In this document: piece after piece, positions 7,122-7,638 of the stretch | Layout of the letters: every line of letters starts with the position of its first letter | How positions within the stretch are numbered: position 1 is the stretch's first letter | Assembly: GCA_003233255.1 (NCBI GenBank) | Contig: QILH01000272.1 | Span: 1-7,638 of the forward strand | Reading direction: 5' to 3' | Length of the DNA stretch: 7,638 nucleotides | Origin: Gammaproteobacteria bacterium | GTDB lineage: Bacteria; Pseudomonadota; Gammaproteobacteria; UBA6429; Thiohalophilaceae | The notes under the pieces: model-generated | What the model was told of the DNA's origin: nothing | What the model saw: only the letters and a program-made list of their open reading frames with translations | The model's database searches: none | Position numbers and translations under genes: made by a program

Positions 7122-7638
7122 GATCCAGCTTTCTCACATTGGTGAAGAATTAATCTCACGAATCCTTTATGAATCAAAGGAGGCCCGGGACAGTGTTTGC
7201 GATAACATGTACAGTCCTGACACAGAAATAGACGTTCAAGCTGAAGTAAAGCTTGAGAACTGCGGCATGCTTAGTTTTGACGGTACTCATAAAATAGATG
7301 TGGCAATACTAAATCCTAATTCACTGGAATGCTTTCCCATGGAAGCAAAGCTTGGATTCAATAGGTTAGGTAAGAACGAATTTGAAAAACGTTTTCTCAA
7401 ACGGTGCGAAACATCTCATAATTATGCTCGGGTAAAAGGTAGCATGATTGCAATACTTGAACGCAATCTACCGACTGATTGTGTTGGTAAGGAGCTTTTT
7501 ATAAATCACAAAAACACTCCGTATATTGTTAGTGTGAACTGGGCTCTTATTTGCCGAGCTAAAGTATTGGATAAATGGAATGCATCGGGTCGTCCCGGTG
7601 TTTCGTCAAAGTGTAAAATAATCTCGTTCGAATCTCTG
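7120..7638 (+). CDS. Unrecognised protein with possible PD-(D/E)xK nuclease core (3' end outside window)
   Basis: I do not recognise this family. From ATG 7120 the frame stays open for 173 codons to the window edge. It shows a helical N-terminus with an acidic residue (about 1-25, GEELISRILYES), then strands around Asp60 in HKIDVAIL, a short turn, and Glu75-x-Lys77 in FPMEAKLG. Asp, about 14 residues, then ExK on a neighbouring strand is the layout of PD-(D/E)xK nucleases; this is inferred from pattern alone. A hydrophobic strand (GSMIAILE, 107-114) and SVNWALICRA (138-147) follow. Seven cysteines are spread through the visible part, without a clear CxxC pair. No Shine-Dalgarno precedes ATG 7120, but no earlier in-frame start exists between the pepN stop and this ATG. 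GC is near 40% in sampled lines, and ATA encodes 6 of 14 isoleucines, unlike pepN, which suggests transfer. It could be a restriction-type or other defence enzyme, or an unrelated small protein. Confidence 0.75.
   Translation, partial: MIQLSHIGEELISRILYESKEARDSVCDNMYSPDTEIDVQAEVKLENCGMLSFDGTHKIDVAILNPNSLECFPMEAKLGFNRLGKNEFEKRFLKRCETSHNYARVKGSMIAILERNLPTDCVGKELFINHKNTPYIVSVNWALICRAKVLDKWNASGRPGVSSKCKIISFESL

Noticed and set aside
7193..7235. Small gene starting at GTG 7193 behind the AGGAGG
   Set aside because: The frame stops after about a dozen codons and the overlapping long frame explains the region better.
1..7638. tRNA, rRNA, CRISPR array, insertion sequence or integrase
   Set aside because: No cloverleaf-like arms, regularly spaced repeats, terminal inverted repeats or transposase or integrase motifs were seen on either strand.

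Overview
The window reads as ordinary gammaproteobacterial chromosome of moderate GC, with one foreign-looking gene cut by the right edge. The lineage call rests on family-level resemblance: a bacterial-type thiopurine S-methyltransferase, an E. coli-like PepN whose active-site residues keep the E. coli spacing, and a typical DinB. I cannot name a genus. I see no rRNA, tRNA, CRISPR array, insertion sequence or integrase.

Layout, left to right. Bases 1-813 (+) are the C-terminal part of a galactose-oxidase-like copper-radical oxidase, cut by the left edge. It converges on a metallo-beta-lactamase-fold hydrolase (minus strand, start best placed at 1567). An intergenic region of about 110 bases separates that gene from a divergent tpm gene (+, start best placed at 1676). 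A secreted or periplasmic lytic transglycosylase with an N-terminal DUF4124-like strand follows after 33 bases. Next come dinB (DNA polymerase IV, 3203-4375) and pepN (aminopeptidase N, 4462-7107), both complete and with intact catalytic residues. Finally, 12 bases after the pepN stop, a reading frame opens at 7120 and runs to the end of the window without a stop. It encodes an unrecognised protein with a possible PD-(D/E)xK nuclease core.

How the genes work together. The central genes look like independent housekeeping functions (thiol chemistry, cell-wall turnover, translesion synthesis, peptide breakdown) rather than one pathway. tpm and the transglycosylase share a strand and a short gap, so they could share a transcript. 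Each of dinB and pepN has its own AT-rich upstream gap.

The most unusual part is the right edge. The last gene is more AT-rich, uses rare ATA isoleucine codons often, has seven cysteines in 173 residues, and carries a D...ExK pattern. It may be the first gene of an acquired, possibly defence-related, segment, but the window ends before that can be judged. The second most notable item is the copper-radical oxidase fragment. I see no convincing evidence of a complete undescribed multi-gene system inside this window.
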